DNA of 33,101 nt from JAAYUK01 sp964392915 (GTDB lineage Bacteria > Nitrospirota > Thermodesulfovibrionia > Thermodesulfovibrionales > Dissulfurispiraceae). A program made the position numbers and the translations under genes. Every line of letters starts with the position of its first letter. Position 1 is the first letter of the stretch. Below the pieces are notes generated by a model. That model did no database searches and was not told where the DNA came from. It worked only from the letters and a program-made list of their open reading frames with translations. Positions 14,583 through 23,685 of the stretch are shown one piece after another. Location: contig CAYMRS010000023.1 of assembly GCA_964392915.1 (NCBI GenBank), forward strand, positions 1 to 33,101, in the 5' to 3' direction.

Positions 14583-14614
14583 CATGTTCAGGGACGAGAA
14601 TGTCCCTGAACATG
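14583..14614. repeat. 13-base perfect palindrome with six-base loop
   Basis: CATGTTCAGGGAC (14583-14595) and its complement (14602-14614) flank GAGAAT, directly after the beta-barrel stop and before the DUF2325 start. There is no T-run, so it is probably an mRNA processing or stability hairpin, or an operator. Confidence 0.7.
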
Positions 14615-14634
14615 GCGCTCAAGGGGGGCTGAGT

Positions 14635-14940
14635 ATGTGTATAGCACTGATTGGAGGAATGGACAGGCTGGAGCGGGTGTATGAGCAGGAGGCAAAGCGC
14701 TTCGGAGTCAAGCTGAAGGTATTTACGAAGCCCACGAAGAACCTCGGCGAAAGAATAGGCGGCTCTGACGCGGTGATCGTCTTTACGAACAAGGTGTCGC
14801 ACACGTCAAAGCGCGAAGTGATGAATGAGGCGAAAAAGCAGAGCATCCAGGTCATGCAGTGCCATGCCTGCGGTGTCTGCTCCCTGGGGCAGTGCCTTGA
14901 TAGGCTCTGCCCCATAAAAACAAAAGGAGGAAATTCATGA
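14635..14940 (+). CDS. DUF2325 family protein
   Basis: Protein of 101 residues. The start is taken at the ATG at 14635 after AAGGGGGG; a longer in-frame start at 14584 lies inside the palindrome. The sequence has an N-terminal strand MCIALIGGMDRLERVY, the DUF2325 signature SDAVIVFTNKVSHTSKREV, and a cysteine cluster CHACGVCSLGQC plus a later Cys. No signal peptide is seen. The family is of unknown function; the cysteines suggest metal or cluster binding. The stop overlaps the start of the cytochrome gene, so the two are coupled, and the gene appears part of the iron operon. It is probably related to the protein encoded at 10517. Confidence 0.8.
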   Translation: MCIALIGGMDRLERVYEQEAKRFGVKLKVFTKPTKNLGERIGGSDAVIVFTNKVSHTSKREVMNEAKKQSIQVMQCHACGVCSLGQCLDRLCPIKTKGGNS

Positions 14941-15383
14941 GGAAGGTATTAGTTGCAGCAATAGTGATGGGGTTGTTGTTTGCCGTAGCAGCGCAGGCGG
15001 AGCAGGTGACGTATACCAAAGATATCAAGTCGGTGATGGAGAAGCAGTGTCTGGCCTGCCACGGCAGTGATTCAGCGCCCGAGTACGCCGCGTTCAAGAA
15101 GGAACAGGCTGTCTGGATGAAACAGGGGAAAGGTCCGCGCATGGATACTTACAGCCATCTTGTATTTTATACCGCATGGCAGGACACCGGGTCGCTCATG
15201 CGCAGACTTGATGACGGCAAGGCAGCGGGGAAACAGGGCAATATGTATCAGTATCTCGAGGCTACGGAGAAAGCGCGGCAGAAGAATCTCAGCGTTTTTA
15301 AGGCATGGGTCGGCAACTGGACACCGAAGCGCTGGGAAGACATTTCAAAAGAAGAGCTGGACGCGATAAAGGTCAAGTACTGA
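14937..15383 (+). CDS. Exported monoheme c-type cytochrome
   Basis: Protein of 148 residues with a clear signal peptide (RKVLVAAIVMGLLFAVAAQA) and one heme-binding motif CLACH shortly after DIKSVMEKQ. Candidates for the distal ligand include Met in GSLMRRLDDG. A strong AAGGAGG precedes the start, and the ATG overlaps the previous stop. It is expected in the periplasm as an electron carrier. Being last in a ferrous-iron operon, it might exchange electrons with iron before import, but that is inference; heme-protein family beyond cytochrome c is not clear. Confidence 0.88.
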   Translation: MRKVLVAAIVMGLLFAVAAQAEQVTYTKDIKSVMEKQCLACHGSDSAPEYAAFKKEQAVWMKQGKGPRMDTYSHLVFYTAWQDTGSLMRRLDDGKAAGKQGNMYQYLEATEKARQKNLSVFKAWVGNWTPKRWEDISKEELDAIKVKY

Positions 15384-15411
15384 GCACAGAAAATCAGATC
15401 ATAGGATTGAA

Positions 15412-15451
15412 GGCTTCCCCCGGAATATGCAAAAGACCTCCGGAGGAAGCC
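15412..15451 (+). other. Hairpin downstream of the cytochrome gene
   Basis: GGCTTCC and CCGGA pair with TCCGG and GGAAGCC (7 plus 5 base pairs, 14-base loop). No T-run follows on either strand, so it is not a standard terminator; it may stabilise the 3' end of the iron-operon mRNA. Confidence 0.4.
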
Positions 15452-15518
15452 ATGTCCCGCGCTGCCACAATGACAACTCCAGGCCAGACTATAGCTGAAA
15501 TAAGCGCGACCGCGTGCC

Positions 15519-17417
<1,899 letters not shown>

Positions 17418-17611
17418 GATATCTCCTCAATGTCAGCAATATTTGACTCAGCTTCATTTTACCAAATTTCTTACCTGAAAGCTCTGCGGCCGCTGCAAGC
17501 TGGTACTCTTCTTGCTTTCGACGCTTTGTGCTCTGGCTGGGAGATTACCGGAAATGCCGGCTTCAAATGCCGGGATGCCACGAAGAGCTTTTTATTTCAT
17601 CCAGTTCATGA

Positions 17612-17617
17612 GATAAT
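17612..17617 (+). promoter_or_regulatory. -10-like box before the AMMECR1 gene
   Basis: GATAAT lies seven bases before the ATG at 17625, which lacks a Shine-Dalgarno sequence. No convincing -35 box is seen at the right distance. Confidence 0.3.
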
Positions 17618-17624
17618 TAACACT

Positions 17625-18134
17625 ATGCATCCATTTCCCGGATTGGCGAAGAATGTTGTTGAAGCATATTGCAGAGGTCGCGTCATCCTCGGTCCGCCCG
17701 CGCCATTGCCCCCTGAATTGCAACGACGCGCAGGGGTGTTTGTCTCGCTCAAGAAGCATGGTGAGTTGCGGGGCTGTATCGGTACCTTTTCCCCGACGAC
17801 CGAAAACATTGCGGCAGAAATCATCCGCAATGCTCATGCTGCAGCCAATGAAGATCCTCGTTTCAATCCCGTCACCACGGCGGAACTGGAACAACTCGAA
17901 TACTCTGTTGATGTGCTGTCCGAACCGCTGAAGATTCAGACCCTTGACGAGCTTGACCCAAAAAAATACGGGGTCATCGTCACAAAAGGCTACCGCAAAG
18001 GTCTGCTTCTGCCGGATCTCGAGGGCGTCGATACGGTTGACAATCAACTGCACATTGCCAAAAGGAAGGCGGGCATCGACCCCGCCGACACGGATGTTGA
18101 GATTTACAAATTCACCGTTGACCGCTATAAATAG
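17625..18134 (+). CDS. AMMECR1 domain protein (AmmeMemoRadiSam system protein A type)
   Basis: Single-domain cytoplasmic protein of 169 residues. Characteristic AMMECR1 motifs are GVFVSLKKHGELRGCIGTF, containing the family hallmark LRGCIG, then AAANEDPRFNPVT and YGVIVTKGYRKGLLLPDLEGVDT. Such proteins often accompany Memo and a radical SAM enzyme, but neither is next to it here. The ATG at 17625 gives the normal family length; a longer in-frame start at 17430 adds 65 residues without similarity. Biochemical function of the family is not firmly established. Confidence 0.9.
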   Translation: MHPFPGLAKNVVEAYCRGRVILGPPAPLPPELQRRAGVFVSLKKHGELRGCIGTFSPTTENIAAEIIRNAHAAANEDPRFNPVTTAELEQLEYSVDVLSEPLKIQTLDELDPKKYGVIVTKGYRKGLLLPDLEGVDTVDNQLHIAKRKAGIDPADTDVEIYKFTVDRYK

Positions 18135-18400
18135 TCCCTCCCGGCACAACAGCATCGCTGCAAACTGCTGAATTCTTTCGACATTTTGCCCGATTCAGGT
18201 TCACTCGCCAGTCGCTGAAATTCATTCTGGAGGACTTGCAGGCAGCCGGTACTCGGCTCACTGCGATTTCGTGACATCAGGGGACGCCTTTTTCCGCTAT
18301 AATTGCGGTAGGGATTCATTTCGGCTTTTTACAGGTCGATTGCATCCTGCCAGAGCGCTGCCTTTGTATGAATGGAGACTCACGCCGCGCGGAGGACACC
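18135..18400 (+). other. Intergenic region with a possible promoter
   Basis: This 266-base gap holds no ORF I would support. A good -10 (TATAAT at 18298-18303) lies about 100 bases before the reductase start, but the best upstream GTGACA (18271-18276) is spaced too far (21 bases) for a standard -35. Confidence 0.3.
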
Positions 18401-19567
18401 ATGCACAACGCACAGGGAATGAATCGCAGGGATTTTCTCAAGGTAGGAATTGCCGGTACAACTGCTGCCTTGCTTACCGGTGATGCGCTTGCCGAAACAG
18501 TGCGGCATCTCGCAGCCGACCCTTTTGCCTTTCCAAAGCCGGTCTATCGAACCCTCGGACGCACTGGACTGAAGGTCACTGTCGTCAGCTTTGGCGCAAT
18601 GCTCACGCCGGAGCCCGAGGTACTCAGAGTTGCGTTCGATAACGGCATAAACTATGTTGATACCGCCCGGCGCTACATGGGCGGCAAGAATGAGGAAATC
18701 GTGGGGCAGGCGCTCAAGGGCCGGCGGGATAAGGTTTATGTCGCTACCAAGACACAGCCGGCTTCAATCTCCAAAGACGACATCTTCAAGGACGTTGAGA
18801 CCAGCCTCAAAAAGCTCGGCACTGATTACATTGATGTTATCCAGTTGCACAATCTTGACGGCAAGGAGCGGATTTTGATTGCTGAAACAAGAGAAGCGCT
18901 GCTGAAGCTGAAGGAACAGGGGAAGGTGCGCTTCTTCGGGGTGACGACCCATAAGAATGAGTCGGAGGTATTAAGCGCCCTCGTCGATGACAAAGATCGC
19001 TTCTTCGACACGGCGCTTGTCGCTTATAATTTCAAGAGCGGAAAGGACGTGGCTGCTGCAATTGAGCGCGCCGCAAAGGCGGGCGTTGGCATCATTGCCA
19101 TGAAGACGCAGCAGGGCGGCTATACTGCGTCCGCACTCGGAAACATCAGTCCACATCAGGCTGCGCTTAAGTGGGCACTGCAAAACCAGCATGTCGCAAC
19201 AGCCATTCCCGGCATGAAAGACATGGCGCAGCTCAGGGAAGACATTGCCGTAATGGGCATGCGCTTTACGGCACGGGACGAGCGAATCCTCAAACGGTAC
19301 AACGCCGCAATCGCTCCGTACTACTGTGCGTTTTGCGGCAAGTGCGAAAGCACCTGCCCGCAAGGTGTTAAGATCAGCACCATTAACCGATCGCTCATGT
19401 ATGCGGAAGGATATAAAAGCGGAGAGCTTGCGCTGACAACCTATCGTGAGATACCGCTTTCCGCCTCAGCCGCTGTCTGCGCCAACTGTCCGGCCTGCAC
19501 CGCGCAGTGTGTGAACGGACTCGACATTGCCGCCAAAATGGAACGCGCCAGAATCATCCTGGCATAA
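18401..19567 (+). CDS. Tat-exported aldo/keto reductase with two C-terminal ferredoxin-type clusters
   Basis: Oxidoreductase of 388 residues. The start at 18401 follows GGAGG (18391-18395). The N-terminus MNRRDFLKVGIAGTTAALL is a Tat-type leader, so the folded protein is probably exported with its cofactors. The aldo/keto reductase barrel shows the catalytic tetrad: Asp in NYVDTARRY, Tyr in the same segment, Lys in YVATKTQ and His in IQLHNLDG. The C-terminal part carries two 4Fe-4S patterns, CAFCGKCESTCPQG and CANCPACTAQC. This combination is known for iron-sulfur aldo/keto reductases of anaerobes. The substrate is unknown. It is followed 19 bases later by a DUF6599-like gene, probably in one operon. 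Confidence 0.9.
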   Translation: MHNAQGMNRRDFLKVGIAGTTAALLTGDALAETVRHLAADPFAFPKPVYRTLGRTGLKVTVVSFGAMLTPEPEVLRVAFDNGINYVDTARRYMGGKNEEIVGQALKGRRDKVYVATKTQPASISKDDIFKDVETSLKKLGTDYIDVIQLHNLDGKERILIAETREALLKLKEQGKVRFFGVTTHKNESEVLSALVDDKDRFFDTALVAYNFKSGKDVAAAIERAAKAGVGIIAMKTQQGGYTASALGNISPHQAALKWALQNQHVATAIPGMKDMAQLREDIAVMGMRFTARDERILKRYNAAIAPYYCAFCGKCESTCPQGVKISTINRSLMYAEGYKSGELALTTYREIPLSASAAVCANCPACTAQCVNGLDIAAKMERARIILA

Positions 19568-19586
19568 CAATATGCGGAGGATCGGA

Positions 19587-20498
19587 ATGGGACGAATCAG
19601 CATTATCTCGGCAGGGATTTTTGTTTGTATATGCTGTGCGCTTCTTCCCGCTTTCTCCTCCGAGCCTGCAATCGAAAAACTCCTTCCGCCTCAGGCATGC
19701 GCCGAAGGCTGGGTTATCGAAGAACAGCCGGTTGTTTACACGAAAGAAAATCTGTTCGACTATATCAACGGAGAGGCGGAAATTTATTTTCCCTATGGGT
19801 TTGAAGTTCTCGCAACTGCCAGATATGTAAACGCGAAGAATCCTTCAGTTTCGCTGGTGATGGATGTCTACAAAATGGGCTCGCTGACCGAAGCCTTCGG
19901 GATATATGCGAGCTATCGCCGGTCGGATGACGCTTCAGTCAAGGCAGGTGCCGACGCCGTGCTTTCAACATCACAGATGCTGATGTATCAGGACCGCTAT
20001 TATGCGCGCCTTCAGGCTTCAGGTGCTCCGGAGATAGAACAGGATGTCTTTCTTGCCTGTGGCCATTCCTTGTCGAAAAATCTTCCGCAGAACATGGAGC
20101 AGCCGAAAGAACTTGATGTCTTCAAAATCGCAGCAGTCACTCCGAAAAGCGAACGCTACATAGCGCAAAGTGTGCTTGGTTATGCCTTCCTCCCCCGCGG
20201 CTTTATGGCTGACGCAACCGTAAACGGCGAACAAGTGCGAATTTTCATGCTCACGGATGATACGCAGGCGGCGGCCCGTAAGGCGTTCGACCAGTACCGT
20301 GATTATCTGAAAGAGTCCGGCAAGGAGGTTCTGGTTCTTGAACTATCCGGAGGAGCCTTGCTGACCGCAACCGATCCGCTTTACTCCGGGGTGGCTGTCC
20401 AGCAAGCCGGCCGCTATATCATCGGCGCAGTCCGCCTGAAAAACCCGCCCGATGAGAAGCCGTTGCTGGACGAACTGATTTCCAGGCTGCGTCCATAA
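19587..20498 (+). CDS. Exported DUF6599-like protein
   Basis: Protein of 303 residues. The start at 19587 is chosen because GGAGG at 19576-19580 is correctly spaced from it; an ATG at 19572 precedes that site. A signal peptide (RISIISAGIFVCICCALLPAFS) is followed by LLPPQACAEGWVIEEQPVVY and LFDYINGEAEIYFPYGF, a pattern I associate with the DUF6599 family. The Tyr-rich N-terminal third and LTEAFGIYASYRRSDD look conserved. No catalytic motif or membrane helix beyond the signal is visible. It follows the reductase closely and may be its periplasmic partner. Function unknown. Confidence 0.75.
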   Translation: MGRISIISAGIFVCICCALLPAFSSEPAIEKLLPPQACAEGWVIEEQPVVYTKENLFDYINGEAEIYFPYGFEVLATARYVNAKNPSVSLVMDVYKMGSLTEAFGIYASYRRSDDASVKAGADAVLSTSQMLMYQDRYYARLQASGAPEIEQDVFLACGHSLSKNLPQNMEQPKELDVFKIAAVTPKSERYIAQSVLGYAFLPRGFMADATVNGEQVRIFMLTDDTQAAARKAFDQYRDYLKESGKEVLVLELSGGALLTATDPLYSGVAVQQAGRYIIGAVRLKNPPDEKPLLDELISRLRP

Positions 20499-20676
20499 AA
20501 AAGCAACGCCCTTTCCCAGCTTGCCATAGCGTTTAATTGCACTGATGGGGCCCGGCAGATGCTTCAGGCTTCCCCCTTCATGAAAAGGGCATGCTCACCG
20601 CATCTGACACCAGCACCCTATTGCCCTGCTGTTCCTATGGCTAAACCGGAGAAAGAGCGCCGCTTTTCTAGTTCCT
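20499..20676 (-). ncRNA. ssrS: 6S RNA, regulator of sigma70-RNA polymerase
   Basis: About 178-base RNA on the minus strand in a gap with no gene. The ends form a long closing stem: 20651-20665 pairs over 15 consecutive positions with 20501-20515, counting G-U pairs, and further in GCCATAG pairs with CTATGGC. A central unpaired bubble follows, then an apical arm closed by CAGATGC/GCATCTG. The apical arm contains GGTGAGCATGC (20589-20599) and GAAGCCTGAA (20563-20572), which match the same positions of the E. coli 6S RNA arm as I recall it. The minus strand ends in U6 at 20497-20502. The RNA mimics an open promoter and sequesters RNA polymerase. Exact ends are estimated from the promoter and the U-run. 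Confidence 0.88.
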
Positions 20677-20682
20677 TCCCAA

Positions 20683-20711
20683 ATTTTATCGCCGGTCAAG
20701 GCTCTTGTCAA
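20683..20711 (-). promoter_or_regulatory. Strong sigma70-type promoter for 6S RNA
   Basis: Consensus TTGACA (20706-20711) and TAAAAT (20683-20688) are 17 bases apart on the minus strand. Predicted start is near 20676, the 5' end of the 6S structure. Confidence 0.8.
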
Positions 20712-20779
20712 TACGCAAAAACTGCATGGCGCAAGGAACCGCAAGCATTATTCGTGCGTGCTCTGCGCTTGGCGGGGAG

Positions 20780-21199
20780 TCAGGAGAAGATGTTCGGCCA
20801 GGTATCGCGAATAACGCGCAATGCGGTAAAGCAGGTGAACAGGAGCAGCAGTGTCCACGCGACAATTTTTGCCTTGAAACGGCCGGTTCTGCCCTGATCG
20901 ATAAACGGTATCAGCATCAGCAGCAAAAAATAGACGAAGGGAAAGAGAACGGCTCCGATGAACGCGCTTTTGCCCGGGAAGTAAAGCAGCACTTCAAACA
21001 GCCAGAGAAAGTACCACTCAGATCGGGGCAGAAACTGGCGCGTGAGATCGATGACCCGACCGGTTGACGGCGGCCAGAGCATCGACACAATAAGAAGCAT
21101 CTGGAATCCGACAAGAGCGACGAACAGAATCTCGGCAAGATAGTCCGGATAAAACTGCTTTTCCCGCTTTGGCTGCTCTTCTGCAATCGGCTCTGTCAT
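20780..21199 (-). CDS. petD: Cytochrome b subunit IV-like protein (C-terminal half of cytochrome b)
   Basis: Membrane subunit of a b6/bc-type quinol-oxidising complex, 139 residues. It begins with hydrophilic residues, then FYPDYLAEILFVALVGFQMLL, matching the start of subunit IV. Three membrane helices follow, and PRSEWYFLWLFEVL contains the PEWY-type loop of the quinol site, here with Ser in place of Pro (SEWY). The start ATG at 21199 shares a base with the cytochrome b6 stop, so the genes are coupled. The SEWY variant instead of PEWY is worth noting. 6S RNA lies downstream on the same strand, with its own promoter. Confidence 0.88.
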   Translation of the reverse strand: MTEPIAEEQPKREKQFYPDYLAEILFVALVGFQMLLIVSMLWPPSTGRVIDLTRQFLPRSEWYFLWLFEVLLYFPGKSAFIGAVLFPFVYFLLLMLIPFIDQGRTGRFKAKIVAWTLLLLFTCFTALRVIRDTWPNIFS

Positions 21200-21846
21200 T
21201 ACAGTCTCCGCGCTATCCCCTGGCGCTTCACCATATGGAAATGCATCCACATCAGAGCGCTCATGCAGAGCGGCAGGAAGAGCACATGGATGCTGTAAAA
21301 GCGAATGAGTGTTGCCCCGCTGACTTCCGCGCTGCCGCGCACCGCGTACATGAGATGGTCGCCGATAAACGGTATCGTCTGAATCATCGCGGTTCCTACT
21401 TCAGTAGCCCAGTATGCGCGCTGATCCCAAGGCAGAAGATAGCCGGTAAAAGCCGATGTCATGGCAACGAGAAAGGTGAGGGAGCCAATTATCCAGTTAA
21501 GTTCACGCGGTGGACGATACGAGCGCGTCGCGAATACGCGGATGGTGTGCAGGATAATCATTACGATAAAAAAAGTAGCCGACCATTTATGCAGGCTGCG
21601 CACCAGCCAGCCGAGGAATATTTCATCGTTGATCATGAGAATGCTCCGGTACGCTTCTTTTTCGGACGGAATGTAGTAGACCGAAAGCATCAGCCCGGTA
21701 ACCGCAAGAACGATATAAAACGTGAGCGCGAGCCCGCCGAAGCAATAGGTGTAGTTCAACCCTTCGGGGATGCGTCTTTGCAGAAAACGCTTGTGCGGAC
21801 GCCTTACGTGAAAGCGCGCATCAAACCAGTCAAATAGTTTGCCCAT
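21199..21846 (-). CDS. petB: Cytochrome b6-type subunit
   Basis: Four-helix diheme cytochrome of 215 residues, the length of b6 rather than full cytochrome b. Heme ligands fall at His86, His100, His187 and His202, and Cys35 lies in NYTYCFGGLALTFY. As I recall, these are the same positions as in chloroplast cytochrome b6, where Cys35 holds the extra heme. RPPRELNWIIGSLTF and FTGYLLPWDQ are further family motifs. AGGAG lies ten bases upstream of the ATG. With the Rieske gene upstream and subunit IV downstream it forms a quinol-cytochrome oxidoreductase core; no cytochrome f or c1 gene is next to it. Confidence 0.95.
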   Translation of the reverse strand: MGKLFDWFDARFHVRRPHKRFLQRRIPEGLNYTYCFGGLALTFYIVLAVTGLMLSVYYIPSEKEAYRSILMINDEIFLGWLVRSLHKWSATFFIVMIILHTIRVFATRSYRPPRELNWIIGSLTFLVAMTSAFTGYLLPWDQRAYWATEVGTAMIQTIPFIGDHLMYAVRGSAEVSGATLIRFYSIHVLFLPLCMSALMWMHFHMVKRQGIARRL

Positions 21847-21947
21847 CAGGGGTTCACTCCTGCCGTGCGCATCTCATGCATGCCGGTTTGGATGAGCATG
21901 TCTTCATTCAGCATCCTCGATTTCCTGCAGTATTTCCGTCAAAGCAA

Positions 21948-22397
21948 TCAGATCTTCACTCCAACATAAACTTTCCCCTGTTCAATCTGCAGCGGAAGCT
22001 TCATGAGCGGCGCGGGAGGCGGACCGCCGGTGACCTGACCATTGATGTCGAACTTTCCGCCGTGGCACGGGCAGAGGAATATTTTTTTGTTGGCATCCCA
22101 ATTCACAAAACAGCCAAGATGCGTGCAGACCGGGGAAAATACGGTGAGACCCTGTTCGCCTCCGACGACATATACCCTATTGACCGCTGCAACGCTATGC
22201 TCGTCCGGCCGCACACTGAACGTTACCGCGCGGACACCGCGCCGCGGAAGATCGTCTTCTTCCATCAGATAGACGAACTGCTGCTTTCGCTGCCCGATTC
22301 GCGCCGGATAAAAGAAAGCCGCGACCGCGCCGAGTGCGGCGGCGCCGAGCACAGACGATGAGAAGACAGCCTTTTTGAGAAATTCTCTGCGGTCCAT
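21948..22397 (-). CDS. Rieske 2Fe-2S protein of the cytochrome b complex
   Basis: Protein of 149 residues that takes electrons from quinol to a cytochrome. The N-terminus MDRREFLKKAVFSSSVLGAAALGAVAAFF combines a Tat-like RR motif with a membrane anchor. Cluster ligands are Cys91 and His93 in CTHLGC, and Cys109 and His112 in CPCHGG; Cys96 and Cys111 would form the usual disulfide. The C-terminal part GPPPAPLMKLPLQIE is typical. It is first in the order Rieske, b6, subunit IV, with 101 bases before b6 that contain nothing I recognise. The start lacks a clear ribosome binding site. Confidence 0.95.
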   Translation of the reverse strand: MDRREFLKKAVFSSSVLGAAALGAVAAFFYPARIGQRKQQFVYLMEEDDLPRRGVRAVTFSVRPDEHSVAAVNRVYVVGGEQGLTVFSPVCTHLGCFVNWDANKKIFLCPCHGGKFDINGQVTGGPPPAPLMKLPLQIEQGKVYVGVKI

Positions 22398-22448
22398 GTT
22401 TATGAAGGAAGCGGACTGAATGGAGAGACAGGCCGCTTTGCGGGGTGT

Positions 22449-22736
22449 TTAGTTTTCAGTCCGGTTCAGCGCATCGTGGAACGGCTTGCCGACCTTGAAG
22501 TGAATGGCACGCTTCGGGGGAACCTGGACCTTCTCGCCGGTCTTGGGGTTCCGCGCTGTTTTCCCTTCACGGATCTTCAGGCGGAAATTGCCGAAGCCGC
22601 GAATTTCTATCTTCTCTCCTTTGGCAAGGGCTTCCTTCATGCCCTCAAAAACCGTATTGATGATGGTCTCCACCTGCTTTTTCGTCAGACCCTCAACCTT
22701 TTCCGTTACTTTCTCAATAAGCACAGAGCGTGTCAT
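22449..22736 (-). CDS. HU/IHF family DNA-binding protein
   Basis: Small nucleoid protein of 95 residues. The pattern MTRSVLIEKVTEKVEGLTKKQVE, then GEKIEIRGFGNFRLKIREGKTARNPKTGE, is that of the HU/IHF fold: helical dimer part and beta arms that bend DNA, with RNPKTGE at the arm tip. The C-terminal VGKPFHDALN suits IHF subunits slightly better than HU, and the neighbours rpsA and cmk echo the E. coli cmk-rpsA-ihfB order, so it may be the IHF beta equivalent. GAGGAGG provides a good ribosome binding site. Confidence 0.93.
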   Translation of the reverse strand: MTRSVLIEKVTEKVEGLTKKQVETIINTVFEGMKEALAKGEKIEIRGFGNFRLKIREGKTARNPKTGEKVQVPPKRAIHFKVGKPFHDALNRTEN

Positions 22737-22830
22737 GCAATCCTCCTCTAACTGACAGCCGATATTCAGAATTCAGGAGGCAGAAGACAGGATGAAACGC
22801 GCAACCACTGACTTCTGGCTTCTGACTTCA
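22737..22830. repeat. Short low-complexity repeat between HU and sppA
   Basis: This gap contains GAATTCAGGAGGCAGAAGAC (22769-22788) and a related opposite-strand stretch near 22809-22828. A 17 of 20 match to the first piece is found at 11352-11371, inside feoB. It belongs to the purine-rich CAGAATTCAGG type seen in several genomes. Confidence 0.5.
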
Positions 22831-23685
22831 TCAGGGCATGTACTGATATTTCAGCTCAAGGTTTGGGGCGTATTTCATGAAGCTTTCAGGAAGCTCGCCT
22901 TTCAACAGCTCAAGCAGCGTGTTTTTTTCCTTTCTGGTCACGACTTCTGGCTCGCCCTTGATGCCGGCCATCTTTGCGGCAACGCTTATGGCGTATTCAA
23001 GATCGCCGAGTTCGTCAACAAGGCCGGCCTTCTTTGCCTGATTGCCTGAGTATATCCGGCCATCGGCAATCTTTCTGACCTGTTCGACCGGCATTTTGCG
23101 ACCGTCGGCAACGGCCTGGATAAACTGCTCATGCACATCGTCCATGACACCCTGCGCTATCTTCCGCTCTTCGTCCCCGATGCCGCGGAAAACTGAAGCC
23201 ATGTCCTTGTGCCTGCCGCTTTTGATCACCTCTGACTTGACCCCGATTTTGTCAAAGAGACCCTTGAAGTTCGGAATTTCCATGATAACGCCGATAGATC
23301 CGGTGATGGTTCCGGGATTCGCAATGATCAAAGAAGCAGGCGCTGCGATGTAATAGCCTCCCGACGCGGCGACAGAACCCATGGAGACGACGACCTTCTT
23401 TGTCGCGGTCGCTTTCTTCACTTCGGCATATATCTCCTGCGCCGGAACCACTCCGCCGCCGGGGCTGTTCACGCGAAGCACGATAGCCTTGATCGATTTG
23501 TCCTTGGCGTAGCCCTTCAATTCATCAATCGTTGTCTTGGCCTCGAGGATCGGGCCTTCAACCCGAATGAGCGCGACCCGCTCCTTAATCGACACGTCCT
23601 TCTGCAGAAGCGTCAGAAACGCGCTCAGCAGGAGAAGCGTCGCAAGAAAAGCGACGATGATAATGACTGATTTCCTAACCCTCAT
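22831..23685 (-). CDS. sppA: Signal peptide peptidase SppA (serine/lysine type)
   Basis: Membrane-anchored protease of 284 residues that degrades leftover signal peptides. One N-terminal membrane anchor (about 6-27) precedes an S49 domain. The substrate-binding region LRVNSPGGGV, nucleophile Ser108 in MGSVAASGGYYIA and general-base Lys160 in SGRHKDM are visible, with the 52-residue spacing of Bacillus SppA. Short form, half of E. coli SppA. Its start overlaps the end of rpsA by 11 bases, so the two are coupled. Confidence 0.95.
   Translation of the reverse strand: MRVRKSVIIIVAFLATLLLLSAFLTLLQKDVSIKERVALIRVEGPILEAKTTIDELKGYAKDKSIKAIVLRVNSPGGGVVPAQEIYAEVKKATATKKVVVSMGSVAASGGYYIAAPASLIIANPGTITGSIGVIMEIPNFKGLFDKIGVKSEVIKSGRHKDMASVFRGIGDEERKIAQGVMDDVHEQFIQAVADGRKMPVEQVRKIADGRIYSGNQAKKAGLVDELGDLEYAISVAAKMAGIKGEPEVVTRKEKNTLLELLKGELPESFMKYAPNLELKYQYMP

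Noticed and set aside
15412..15451. Hairpin as a rho-independent terminator of the iron operon
   Set aside because: No T-run follows the stem on either strand; kept only as a structural feature.
17430..17624. Extended N-terminus of the AMMECR1 protein
   Set aside because: The extra 65 residues are not family-like and would overlap the ftsH promoter region.
20705..21067. Plus-strand ORF of 120 codons over the 6S promoter and the subunit IV gene
   Set aside because: It is the antisense reading of a clear membrane protein gene and has no coding features.
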